This document shows, one piece after another, positions 32,663 to 45,347 of a stretch of 64,000 nucleotides of DNA. A program made the translations under genes and the position numbers. This DNA comes from Dactylis glomerata (taxonomy: Eukaryota > Streptophyta > Magnoliopsida > Poales > Poaceae): positions 374,253-438,252 of the forward strand of contig QXEO01000822.1 in the NCBI GenBank assembly GCA_007115705.1, written 5' to 3'. Each line of letters begins with the position of its first letter. The stretch's first letter is position 1. The notes under the pieces were generated by a model, which saw only the letters and a program-made list of their open reading frames with translations, was not told the origin of the DNA and did no database searches.

Positions 32663-35238
32663 TTCGCACTTTCTGCGCCTAGCTCAAAGGTGTTAAAGAA
32701 AAGCACTCTTGGGAGATAACCCAATGTTTTACTTTCAGTTCTTTTTCTTTTATTTGATTCTTGGAAGTTATTACTACTGTAATGACCTCTCCTTATCATT
32801 TTTATTTCGTTTTTGTGCCAAGAGAAGCCTCTAATTTGAGTGAGGTAAGATTTGGGGATGTTGCTGTCCTGAAACAGATTTCGGTGCTGCACCTTAAAAA
32901 TTCATGAAAATTCTCAGTATATCTTTTGGACCTGCGATTTCTTGTGCATATGCCCCAGGTTATATCCAAACTTTCATTAGTTTAACACTTTTTGATTTGA
33001 GCAACAGAAAACCCTCTATCGACCTTTGTCAGCTGTTCTGTTTTGACAGATTTCTGCCATTATTTGTGTTTGCCGCTCGATCGCTTTCTTTTTGAGTTCT
33101 TTTGATCACAGAACTTTTGGGGAAGTTGCTACAGTAGTATATGCTTTATATATGGTGGTTTTGAGTTGAAACCTGAAGCAAAAAGGGGTTGATTCATTAT
33201 TATGCTTACACTAATGTTGCTAATAGAATTGTGTTGAGTTTTGTATGAAGGAAGTTTTCAAGTGTAGGGATTGGAGAATGATGAGATGAGTTGAAGAATG
33301 GACAAAAGCTCAAGCTTGGGGATGACCACGCACCCCAAGAAATATCCAAGAGGTACAAGCGTCAAAGCTTGGGGATGCCCCCGAGGCACCCCTTCTTCAT
33401 CGGCAAAAATCAGGTCACCTTTCAACACACTATATTTTTATTGCTTCATGCACTATGCGTTTTTCTTGGAGCGTCAGTTGTTTTAGTTTTCAGTATTGTT
33501 TAGTTTTTTTTCTGCAATAAATGGTTGGACCCCAACAAATTCCTTTTGGAGAATTTGCCTTGCTTTTCATTTGCCAAGAACACTCCGTTTTTCACTCTTA
33601 TCGTTCAACGAGTGTTCTCTTTTTCTAGAACTACGTTTAGCTTTCGATTTTTGCCTTGATTTGTGTTCAAATCTTGTTATATCTTTGCATCAAGGTGTAT
33701 TTTGACCTCTGGTCCATGTTGGTTTTCATCAAAAGAGTTGTTTTAAAAAGGTTCGAATGATGTTGGAAAAGAGAAAAAGTTTCATGCAAAAAAGTGGTAC
33801 AAAAAGGAGCTTGTGTAGACTGCGGCCTAGGCTTTTTCATGTCGTGCTTGATGTATTTTTGATAGTATGCTTAGTAGTTTTACTGTAGCATGACTTGTCT
33901 CAAATGACTGAGATTGCTTAATGAGCCTTTGAAAAAAAATCATGCGTTGTTTTTAATTATTTAGAAGCATTATTTTGGTTTTCTCCTTGATGCTTTATTT
34001 GGGTTGACTTGGCGCATGCTCACACATGTTAGACTTATACAAAGTTGCCATAAGCCTCTATGATCATTTAGTTTTTGACTTTTTATGCCATCTTATGCTT
34101 CTTTTAATGTTGCTTTGTCGCTTTGCATGATTATGGCCGTTATTGCTCTCTTAGTTGGTCGCTCCCAGTCTTTTGCTAGCCCTCATTTTGTACTGAGTAT
34201 GAGCTCTACTCGTGCATCCAACTCCTAAAAACCAAGTTTGCCATTGTGTCCACTATAAATTCCTATGCTTGGTATTTGTAAGCCATTCCAAGTAAATTTT
34301 CATGTGCTACCTTTGAAAAGACCTTCAAAATACTTAACATTTTTTGACACTGTTTTTAGCTCATGGGGACGTAGTGGTCGGATTTGCTATCTTCCATATT
34401 GTTTTATTACAAAAAGAAAAAAAGAGGAAAAAATAAAGAAAAAAAGGCACTCCTCCATGGTATGTGAATGTTGGTGGGCACCCGATGGAATCGGTTAGCC
34501 ATGGTTTGTGAAAGAAAAAAGGTGGGGAGGAGTGCCAAGCTTTATAAAAGAGCACAAAAGTGCCAATCTCTCTCTTAAAAACTTGCTTCATTTTTGTATG
34601 GAAGATAGTAAGAACCCCATTGCTAGCCGTTGACAAAAATAACCACCTCTCAAAACCCAATTTTTTTCTCTCTGTTTTACAAATGAAAAGCTCTAGCACA
34701 TGTTTAATCACTGCTTCCCTCCGTGAAGGGCCTTTCTTTTTACTTTTATGTTGAGTCACCACCTTCTACCTTTATGCACCGTCTAAGAGAGCATAGTTGT
34801 CATTCTTAGTATAATGTGCATTGTCCCAAAGTTTTCATTGATTGATTCATGATGTTGGTTTCACTTGTTCTTAAATTATTTGTATCTAGTCACCCTATTA
34901 AACTTGAAGGTGTCCTATGCATTTATGTTTTGCTATTCCATGAAGGACAAGCTGAAAACCATTTGCTAAGTTTTCCATATGATTTGAACACATGTTTGAC
35001 TTTCATTGTTTCATTTTCATGATCTTTCGTTTGTGTTCTTTTTCATGTTATAACATGGTTGCTAAGTTGCTTCTATCAAGATTATATCTTTCATCCCCAT
35101 GTTTTAAGTTCTTTTGATCCCAGCACACAATGATTACATAGATGATCAAGATTGTGTAGGTGCATGTCACCTCAAAAATTATTTCTTTGTTATCACTTAC
35201 CTACTCGAGGACGAGCAGAAGTTAAGCTTGGGGATGCT
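32663..35238 (+). other. Non-coding internal region of element C
   Basis: Closely parallels 9463-12035, including TTGGGGATG words near 33316 and 33369 and the AGCTTGGGGATGC tract before the LTR. No ORF supported. Confidence 0.6.
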
Positions 35239-36829
35239 TGATACGTCTCAAACATATCTATAATTTTTGATGCTCCATGCTTGTTTTTACACCATTTGCT
35301 TAGTGTTTCGTTACACTTCGTGGCATTTTTATGCATTTTCCGGAACTAACCTATTAACAAGATGCCACAGTGCCAGTTCCCTATTTTCTGCTGTTTTTGT
35401 ATTTCAGAAAAGTTACACAGGAAATATTCTCGGAATTGGACGAAATAAAAGCCAAACATCCAGAAATTTACTGAAGCTTCCAGAGAACCGAAGAGGAGAC
35501 GGAGAGGGGCCACGAGCCGGCCACACAGTAGGGCGGCGCAGCCCAGGCCCTGGCCGCGCCCCCTATGTGTGAGGCCGCCTCGGTCCACTTCTGACGATGC
35601 CCCTTCGCCTATAAAGACCCCCCGACGGGAAAAACCTAAAGACCCGATCAATTTTCTAGAAACACATCGCGATCCGCCGCCGTCATTGACCCGAGATCGG
35701 GAGGGTCCAGAAGCTCTTCCCGGCACCCTGCCGGAGAGGGGAATCGCCACCAGAGGTCTTCTTCATCGTCATGCTTGCCTCCGGCGCGATGAGTGAGTAG
35801 TCTACCTTGGACTATGGGTCCATAGCAGTAGCTAGTTGGTTGTCTTCTCCACCATGTGCTTCATGTTTAGATCTGTTGGGATCCGATGAATATTGGTGTT
35901 ATGATTGAGTTGATGTGTTGAATATTATCTCATGTTATCTCTATGTTTTTTATGATCTTGCATGCTCTCCGTTGTTAGTAGCTATCTTGTCCAAGTAGAT
36001 ACTAGTGACTCCAAGAGGGGGTATTTATGGTCGATAGTTGTGTTCATGCCTCTATTTAATCTGGGGGAGTGACAAAAACCTCTAAGATTGTAGATGTGCT
36101 GTTGCCACTAGGGAGAAAACAACATTCTTATGTCCAAGAGCATATGCTTTGTTTACATTACACACTTTGTTTAATGCAATTATCTGTTGTTCACAACTTA
36201 ATACTCAAGGGGTCCTCGGATGATTCCTCGCGAGTGGATTATTAGTCATAGATGCAGTTGGATGGCGGTCTATGTATCTTATTGTAATGCCCAGAGTACA
36301 TCTCATAGTGATCCTCCCGACATATGCACGTTATCTTTATTCTATCAATTGCCCAACTGTAATTTGTTTACCCAACATGTTGTTATTTATCTTATGGAGA
36401 GACACCACTAGTGAACTGTGGACCCCGGTCCAATATCCTTTATATTGCTATCACCTGTTTACTTTACTCGCACTGTTTGCTTTCTCGCATACTACTATTG
36501 CTTTCCACTCGATACGCGCATTCCTTTGTTTACAGCAAACGGGTGAGATTGACAACCTCATCGTAAGTTGGGAGCAAAGTTCGTGGTTGTGTTGTGTGTA
36601 GGTTCCGCGTTGCTACTAGTTGAAGACACGCTAACAAGTATCGTAAAAGGCGCCCTTGTTGGAGTGTCACTAAGCTAGCCAGCATCACCTTCTGGAGTTT
36701 GGCTTTTTCCTGGATTCAATAAACCTTGGTTTCTTACTAAGGGAAAAACTTGCTGCTGTGCTCATCATACCTTCCTCCTGGGGTTTCCAACTGGACGGTG
36801 AATTACATCATCAACACCGTGCCACATCA
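35239..36829 (+). repeat. 3' LTR of element C
   Basis: TGATACGTCTC...GCCACATCA. About 50 bp are missing near 35875 (TTTAGATCTGTTGGG) relative to element B. Confidence 0.85.
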
Positions 36830-36834
36830 ACTTG

Positions 36835-38205
36835 CAATAAGCAAAGGAAATCACAATAAAGATGACAAGGTAAATCAGGTGATGGCAAACCTTTGTTCTT
36901 GGTTAGAGAACAATAAACAAACTATACTTATTTTTGAACGGAGCCTTTTATAACAGAGCTAATAAAGCAAAAACCATATGCTCAACGAAACAAACTCTTT
37001 GCAATCATAGAAAGCTTTCAAAGATATATTCTTTCAGATAAAAGCATCATACTAAACAAAGGAAGATAGTAAACATGATTGAACAAATCAATATATGGAT
37101 GAATGAAATATAACAACTCAAATGCTTGCTTGAGATAGAGGGGAATAGGTTGACTCAACATAAAAGTAAAAGATAGGCCCTTCACAGAGGGAAGCAGGGA
37201 TTAAACATGTGCTAGAGCTTTTCATTTGTAAAACAGAGGTATAAGTAGTTTTGAGAGTTGGTTGCTTTTGTCAACGACTAGCAACGGAGTTCTTGATATC
37301 TTCCATACTAAACAAGTGAGAGTAGTTCCGAGATGTTGATTAATTGGCACAATTGTGCTCTTTTATAGCTTGGCACTCCTCCCCACTTTTTCCTTTCTCA
37401 AACCATGGTTAACCGATTCCATCGGGTGCCCACCAACTTTCACATACCATGGAGAAGTGCCTTTTTATTTTCTTTTCTTTTTTAGATTACAATGGTCTAA
37501 CCTGCTCCCTTGCAAAATTAGTGACGAGCAGATGAAGCATGCAAGTCGAGGGGTACTCAATTTAGTATGGAAGATAACAAACCCAACCACTACGTCCCCA
37601 TGAGCTAAAAACAGTGGCACAAAATGAGAAGTAGATGAATGTTTTTGAAAGGTAGCACATGAAAATTTACTTGGAATAGCTTGAAATACCATGCATAGGA
37701 ATTTATAGTGGACTCTTCAAAAGTAACTTGGTTTTTGGGGATTGGATGCATGAAAAGTATTCCCTCTCAGTACAGGTTTTTGGCTAGCAAGGCTGGGTAA
37801 CAAGCATAAGAGTTGCATGAAACAGACAAACATACATGTGATAGAAACAATCATGCAAACTTCCTTGAAAGTACAAATGATTTTAACTTGAGAATACTAA
37901 TGCTTATGAGCCAATCATGAAGGAAAGCTAAAATTATGTATCTACTAACACTTCCTTCTTTTTCTACTCAAACCTCAAGGTAATGTTGCTACTGACCAAG
38001 CTAAGTTTGCCAAAACCAACTAGATTTACTCATGCTCCCAAAGTGATACCAATAATAATCAACAAGATTAATCATATAAGAAAGATTGCAAACTAAAATA
38101 AAATGTGCGGAAAGTAAATAATAAGACTTCTCATTAATATTTCTCAACCGCAACTCACACCAAGGGATACATAGGTAACCAACTAAAGGAGGATACTTGC
38201 ACACT
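36835..38205 (-). other. Internal non-coding region of the Athila-like element
   Basis: Minus-strand relatives of the non-coding region of B and C, for example TTCCTATGCATGGTATTTCAAG at 37680-37705 read on the minus strand. No ORF supported. Ends at the GCAAA target (38206-38210) of the chromovirus. Confidence 0.6.
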
Positions 38206-38210
38206 GCAAA

Positions 38211-38661
38211 TGAGACGACCCCGAATTTATCACAAATTCGAAGTGCCCGTTATGCATTCCACCACAATCCCTGAATCATTGTTGTGATACACATAACGTA
38301 GTTGGTAACCAGTTCCATAGACATTACAATACGGTGATTCAAATACAATGGTCATAGTGACCAAGTTCATATTACAACACAATATAGCAGCGGAAATAAC
38401 GTCTTCGGGTCCATGCCTTCACCCTACAGGCAATGGCGACTCAGTAGAAGATCTTAGTTCTGATACTCTTCTTCATACCCTTCCTCCGGATACTCTTCCC
38501 CATAGTCTGGCCAAGTTGATAGCCAGTTCACATAGGTTATTATCATTCTTGACAAAAGTTAAGTACAGTTTGCCAACTGTCCATAACCGAGGACGCGGCT
38601 ATTCGAATAGTTTGAAACCTCTGCAGAGGGGTACACTTTACCCACAAGATTCGATACATCT
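38211..38661 (-). repeat. 3' LTR of the chromovirus, outer part
   Basis: Starts (plus reading) TGAGACGACCCC. Compared with the right LTR it lacks the 234 bp equivalent to 56083-56316. Ends at the CATCT target of the copia element and continues at 47081. Confidence 0.88.
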
Positions 38662-40389
38662 TGAAGGGTTTCGCAGCATAGTAAAACAAAAATTTCCTAC
38701 GGATGCGAACAAGAAAGCCAAGATCTAATCTAGGAGATGTAATCAACGAGAGAGGTAGATGAGATCTTCATACCCTTGAAGATTCGCACAGCGGAAACGT
38801 TCAATAGAACGTGGTTGACGTAGTCGTACTCGCCGTCTCCTCCTCGCGATCCGATCCGATCCTACGCCGCAAGTGGCGGCGCCTCCGAGAGTTGCACACG
38901 TGCGGTGCAGCGACGTCTCCACCTTCCTTGGTCCAGCAAGTATGGTGGAGAGATAGATTGGATCAGCAGCACGACGGCGTGGTGCTTATGGTGGAGAGTT
39001 TCTGCGGCAGGGCTTCGCCTACGCGCAGTCGCGAGAGAGAGAGAGGGAGGGCAGCAGGGGCGGCTAGGGTTTGGGTCTTGGGGTTGAGGGAGGGCTGCGC
39101 CCCTGCCCCCCTTATATGGGGGGGCTGGGCGGCCAGCTTGGTCCCTCCTCCAATCCCTAGCCGACTTGGATAAGGAAGAGTGGGGGGCAAGTTTCCCCCC
39201 CTTCCTTATTTGAAGATTCCTTTAGGGTTTCCCCTTGGGCTTGGCTGGCTGGGCCTTAGGGGCCTTGTGCACCTGGCCCAAGGCGGCCAGGGCACTTCCC
39301 CTTAGGCCCACGCAGGCCTCCGTCAAGTGGGCCCACGTTGGTCCCACTCCGGAACCTTCTAGAACCTTCCGGTACAATACCGATAAACTCCGAAACCTTT
39401 CCGGAATCCAAAAACTGCTTTCCTTTATATGAATCTTATTCTCCGGACCATTCCGGAACCTCTCGTGACGTCCTGGATCTCATCCGAGACTCCGAACTAA
39501 AACTCATAAACCAATTATCCATTCTATCCTAGCGTCGATGCACGTTAAGTGTGTGACCCTACGGGTTCGAGAATATGCAGACATGATCTTCTATCAATAA
39601 TCAATAGCGGGATCTGGAAACCCATATTGACTCCCACATATTCATCGATGATCATATCGGATGAACCACGATGTCAGGATTCAATTAATCCCGTATATGT
39701 ATTCCCTTCGTCACACAATATTTTACTCGCCCGAGATTTGATCGTCGGTATCGTCATACCTAGTTCAATCTCGTTCACAGCAAGTACTTTACTCGTTCCG
39801 TAATCCGATATCACTTCGTGATTAACTCCTTAACCACATGCTTGCAAGCGGTGTTGATATCGATTACTGAGTGGGCCCGAAGTATATCTCTCCGACTTGG
39901 GAGGGACAAATTCCATCTCGATACATACAACCCAACAAATACTTTCCGATCACCTGAGAGACACCTTTATTATCACCCTCACATAGGATGACGTTTGATG
40001 ACCTCAAAGCTTTCTTCCGATACTAGGGAGTTGTATTATCTCATGGTCTAAGGAATACAATACATGACATAAGAAAAGCTTCGCAAAGATGAACACGATG
40101 ACACGATCTAATTGCTCTGCTTTATTTGGGTCTGTCCATCACATCATTCTCCTAATGATATGATCTCATTATTAATTGACAACTCATGTCTATGGTTAGG
40201 AAACCTTAACCATCATTAATCAATGAGCTAGTCTAGTAGAGGCGTACTAGGGACACGGTGTTGTTCATAAACCACACAAGTATTAATGTTTCCGCTTAAT
40301 ACAATTATAGCATGGAGTATAAACATTATCATGAACAAGAAATATGATAATAACAATATTATTATTGCCTCTAGGGCATATTTCCTTCA
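38662..40389 (-). repeat. 3' LTR of the copia element
   Basis: 1728 bp, minus reading TGAAGGAAATATGCCC...CCCTTCA. About nine substitutions from the right LTR by eye and no length difference. Confidence 0.92.
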
Positions 40390-40639
40390 GTCTCCCACTT
40401 GCACTAGAGTCAATAATCTAGTCATACTTGCGCCTTTAACACCTATGGCATTCCGGTGTTATTCATACGCCTTGCACGTGGTAAACCTTATCTACGGGTC
40501 TGACACTTTCAGGTCCGTTTGTATTTGCATATTATTTTGCGTCAGCACGCATTTCTCATCTTCTATGAGATGGCATCGTATAAACTTAGTCTTCTGGTGA
40601 GACTTTTGTATCTTAGCCGAGACTATGTTGTCACTATTG

Positions 40640-40925
40640 TCATACAATAGAACTACATAGTACTAGCACACTTAGAAAAATAGCGATATCCACCGTGCGT
40701 CGAAATACTCATTGGTCTGCACACATCGGTATGTATGATTTCCAATAAGTCCGTTGCTCGCTCCATTATTCTGGAGAACGGGTTTTTTTTGATCATCTTG
40801 CCCATGAGGCATGGCTTGCACGTGTCAAATGATTCAAAATCAAGAGACTCCAAAAATCCATCAGAATGGAGTTTCTTCATGCGTTTAACGCCAATATGAC
40901 CTAGACGACAGTGCCATAAAAAGTT
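40640..40925 (-). pseudogene. Displaced copy of GAG-pre-integrase/integrase start
   Basis: Minus-strand frame with a LWHCRLGHIG-type start (about 40900-40925), MKKLHSDG and TCKPCLMGKM (second half of the zinc site), then IHTDVC with the first catalytic Asp and GGYRYF. This is the beginning of a copia integrase, but it sits next to the 3' LTR where RNase H or non-coding DNA is expected, and it is better preserved than the in-place copy at 42780-42960. A displaced duplication or template-switch product is likely. Confidence 0.6.
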
Positions 40926-40999
40926 GGATTATCACTATCTACTTTGCATCTTTTATGCCACTTCTAAAGCGATTATATACTTAGCCCTCGTTGCAGTGT

Positions 41000-42195
41000 C
41001 CGCCACAATATTAACATTGGAACTCATCCAAGTTATCATGGAACTTTCTTCCATCTTATTATGCCACCTTCTAACTCAAAACAAATAGCTTAAAATTGAG
41101 ATAAAATTTTACTTGTATGTGTGACAAAGCCAATGTAACTCATTGCAATGAACCATTTGTCACTTCTGCATACAGAACATATTCTTACTTCTTCAAAAGT
41201 GCATAAGAATATCTTTACTATTGTCCAACGATCATCATATAAATGCTATAACCTTTAGAGCATTGGACACATCTGGATCTACATATCATGGTATACAAGA
41301 TTGATAAAATCATTCTTGTGGTTTCACTCATCAAGTGTCAAAACAATTGATTCTTGCTCCAACCTCTTCCATGCAACAAGAACCATTCTTATTGTTTCCA
41401 TATTGAACAAATTCAATATTTCATCTATGTACTCTGGCAAAACTATATTAACGCCTCAATCTATCTGTATAGACATTGATGCTTAATATTCTGGTTTTAC
41501 CTAAGTCTTTCATCAAAAACTAATTTTAATGAAAACTTAACAATATCAAGAAAAACACATAATTTCTAATGAACGATATGTCATCTACATAAAGCATTAG
41601 AAATATGTCTTAGCGCTCCCACTTACTTTCTTGTAATACAAGCATCTTCAAATATCTTGATGAAATTAACACTTTAACATTTTCATCATTGAAGATTCCA
41701 ACTTCGCTATGCTTTCTTCTACCATAGAAGTTTGCATACATATCTAGCAACCTTTGAATCAACAAAACCCATTGGGTCGTGTCAGATACACGTCCTTGGT
41801 GTGCATTCCAGTAGAGGAACGTTGTTTCGTTTATTCAACTATCATATCTCAATATGTAATTGTTGCTAGAATAATTCATATGACGAAGTCAGGGCCCATC
41901 ATCGCTTCTTTGTATATTGTTGGTTACTATTATCTAATAATATCTCGTCCTCAAATCTTGCTATTTGATTACGACCAACTTGGTTAGATAGGAACTTCGA
42001 TGCCGTGACTACAACATATTGTAGACGTGTGAGCTATGAATGCAGTTGCTGCTTCCAGAACATATTCTGGTGCTGCGCTACTCTGATCATCTTGCTCAGA
42101 TTCAATAACCTCATCAAGTTCTATCTTCCTCCCACTTAAACCTTTCGCAAAAAACTCCTTCATAAGAAATTCACTTCTTTTAGTGACAATCACTA
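41000..42195 (-). pseudogene. Decayed copia reverse transcriptase region
   Basis: The catalytic box LMLYVDDI is readable on the minus strand at about 41575-41598 (YVDD at 41580-41591). The upstream linker region, with an acidic ELDEVIESEQDD stretch, is at 41984-42193. Many stops and frameshifts separate the pieces. RNase H is only vaguely recognisable to the left of the YVDD box. Confidence 0.6.
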
Positions 42196-42779
42196 TGTGT
42201 TTGGGTTCATAATAGAAGGAATACCCATCGACATTCTTTGGGATAACCTACAAAGACTTACTAATCCGATTTTGGTTGTAAACATTTTACACATATGCCT
42301 TGCATACCAAAATTCAAGAAAAGACAACTATAACTTGTATGGTGTCATTTCAGCGGATTATGATGGTGCTCTATTTAGTGAAAAGCGGTAGTCTTTAAAG
42401 CATAATCCACAAATTATATTGGTAGTTTATTTCATCATTGATCTAACCATGTCAAACAAGGTTTGATTATATCCATCAAAAACTCCATACTCATATGGTG
42501 TCTATCATGATGCAAGTTTGTGGAACAATTCCTCTAACTCTTAGATGTTTGCTAATCTTGTAACTCAAATATTCTTCTTTATGATCTAATCATGCTATTT
42601 GAATATTCTTGTTACAACAATTTTCACTTCATAAACTGAACAATTTCAATTGTTTCATACTTCTATCTCATCAAGCACATATACCATACATCTATTCGAG
42701 TCATTGATGAAATAGAAAATACACCATGATTGACTTCACACCATGGACTACATACATCAACATGTATGATCGCCATTTA

Positions 42780-42965
42780 GTTAGTCACTTGTTCTGTCCA
42801 TGGCCCATGAACGGAGTTTAATCATCTTTAGGAAAAGTTTCACAAGCGTCAATCAATTCAAAATCAAATGACTCAAAAATCTATCAATATAGAATTTCTT
42901 TCATGTTTTGTTTCCAATATGACTTAAACGGCGGTGTCACATATAAGTGAAATTTGTTTTGTCTT
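42780..42965 (-). pseudogene. Decayed in-place copia integrase start
   Basis: Minus reading shows a degenerate copy of the same segment as at 40640-40925 (HILETKHERN region, then YMLMYVVHG in place of the catalytic Asp neighbourhood) with several stops. Its position between gag and RT is the standard copia order. Confidence 0.5.
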
Positions 42966-43669
42966 GCGACCTTTAGCATCAGTGTTATAAATGTCTATTT
43001 CACCAACAAGATTTATAATAATCTATCCATCGATTATGGAAGACGGTAATGACATGAACAACAATTGTTCTCATAATACCAAAACAAGATAACAATTATT
43101 AAGTTCATGAAATATCTTGAAGGCTAGGTTTGATGTCGACGAGAAGCACAATAACACTTTTATTTGTATCTCGACATGCATCATTACCATATTCTTTTAC
43201 TAGTTACTTAGGCCATCATAGTTCTTGTATTATTGCTTTGTATGACATTTCATACCAACAATCTAGTATCCAATACCCAAGAATTATGTACTAGCAAAGA
43301 ATACATCTATAACATGTATATCATTTATATACCTGAGATGGAATTTTCCAGTCTTTTACTTTTCTACCAAAATATTTTGCAGATCCTATTTAGCATTTCC
43401 TCTCTATTTAGAAGAATCTATCGACATCAATAGTGGCATCAATCATTTGACACATAGTCCAAAGGATGCTAGTCAAATACTAATAGCCTTGGATTTTGCA
43501 CTTTGAAGTGGATCGCCATCATCATATGATTGGTATTCTTCCAGATTCCATTCTTTAGTATTCTTTTGGTATAGCAAAACCATTTAGCCAATACCTTTTC
43601 ATTCATCCTATCATGACATCTTTCATGATGAAACTACTATAGCTTATAAGGATGAATGCAAGTATAATA

Positions 43670-43870
43670 TTAGTTCCCAAACTTTTGGGTGATCGGGATG
43701 CCTAGCATCTTCAATCTTCGCACATAGTCATACAATATGAGCATATGTTCTTTTACTAAATTATACTTCATCATTTTGCAAACAATCAAAGTTTTAGATA
43801 TCAAATATCTTTCACTTCTTATTTGTTTCTGAAACAATTCTTTCAGCTCGATGATCACTTTGATTCTCAA
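43670..43870 (-). pseudogene. Decayed copia gag
   Basis: A 66-codon minus frame with LKELFQKQIRSERYLISKTL and EHMLILYDYVRRLKMLG is recognisable as the helical UBN2-type gag region of copia elements. The rest of gag (43870-44600) is in broken frames and no zinc knuckle is visible. Confidence 0.5.
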
Positions 43871-44599
43871 ACAGTTTTGAAGATCAATTTATCATGAAGG
43901 CAAACATATGATCTTTAGATACTAAACTTGAATCGTTGCTCTTAGATTAATACAATTTATTAAATCGTATGAAGCAAGCAAGGTTTGCTAAAGTTTGCAA
44001 TAGGACTCAATCTTTAGTCTTGATATTCTAACTAAACGGCACTAGACCGAAAAGTGATTATCCAGAATTCTATAGTTCTTTTAACTCAATTGAGCTAAGT
44101 GTCGGTGGGAAACGGTGCCAAAAACTACAACGACTTATGCAAATACAACAAGATTTAGTTCAAGATAATTAGTTCAAGTTAATCAAATTACTAATGAACT
44201 CCCACTAAATTCAACATTCCTCAAAGTTGTTTAGTGAAGCATGATCCAAATTCACTACACCGAGACCGATCATCACGTGAATGATGTAGCTTTAATGGTG
44301 AACATCAACATGTTGATCATATCATCCATATGACTCATGCTTGACCTTTCGGTCCATGTGTTCCGAGGCCATGTCTGTACATGCTAGACTCGTCAAGTCA
44401 AACCCAAGTATCTCCGCATGTGCAAATACTGGCTTGCACCCGTTGTATGTGAACGTAGAGTTTATAGCACCCGATCATCACGAGATGCTTGAACACGACG
44501 AACTTTCGCAACGGCGCATACGAGGGGAGAACACAATTTTATCTTGATCTTTAAGTGAGGAATCAACTTATAATGCTACCGTCGCGATCTAAGCATAAT

Positions 44600-45334
44600 A
44601 AGATACATAAAAGGATAAACATCACATGCATATAATTTTATGTGACATGGTATAGCCAATCTCCGCGCCATGATCTCCATCTTGTGCGCACCGGCATGAT
44701 CTCCATCACTCCACCATGATTGCCTCCACCACGAATAGCAACTACAACTATTGCTAACTACTTAGCGATAAAGTAAAGCTATTACATGGCGTATAAGAAG
44801 TTGACACGCAGGTCATACACAATTATAAAGACAACCATATGGCTCCTGCCGGTTGTGAACTCATCGACATGCAAGTCGTGAAAGATTACAAAACATGATC
44901 ATCGCATACATCACATATATCACATCACATCTTGTGGCCATACCATATCACAAAACACTCCCTGCAAAAACAAGTTAGACGCCTCTACTTTGTTGTTGCA
45001 TGTTTTACGTGGCTTATGGGAGTAGCAAGCTAAGAACGATTCTTACCTACGAAAAGCCACAACGGTGATATTATGGTTGCTAACATCCGATGTAAGTCCC
45101 ATGACTACTATAGTGAGAGAAACTGCATCCACCAGCCGCATGTGTGGAACAAGCCACACGTCAAGTGCGGAGCCGGTCTCGCGAACGCGGTCGCGTAAAG
45201 TTGGCCTGGACCGCTTCGATCTCACTATACCGCGCCATAAGAGATACACAACAAGAGGTTTGCAACAGAAAACATCAACGCCCGAAACAAGCATGTTGCG
45301 TTCTACTCGTGAAACACATCTACACATAGATCTA
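44600..45334 (-). other. Untranslated leader of the copia element
   Basis: No ORF; lies between degenerate gag and the primer site. Confidence 0.45.
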
Positions 45335-45346
45335 GCTCTGATACCA
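45335..45346 (-). promoter_or_regulatory. Primer binding site, tRNA-iMet type (copia)
   Basis: TGGTATCAGAGC on the minus strand, one base from the LTR. Confidence 0.9.
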
Positions 45347-45347
45347 C

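Larger units (their letters stand above)
30207..36829 (+). mobile_element. Non-autonomous Athila-like element C, a relative of element B
   Basis: Target duplication ACTTG at 30202-30206 and 36830-36834. LTRs of 1612 and 1591 bp enclose a 3420-bp internal domain that parallels element B in order and sequence: primer site, single ORF, long conserved non-coding region, purine tract. No pol. It is inserted in the internal domain of the minus-strand Athila-like element. Confidence 0.88.

Noticed and set aside
38811..39173. 120-residue frame in the copia LTR, identical at 45497-45859
   Set aside because: Identity only reflects the duplicated LTR; sequence is leader with low-complexity translation, antisense to the element.
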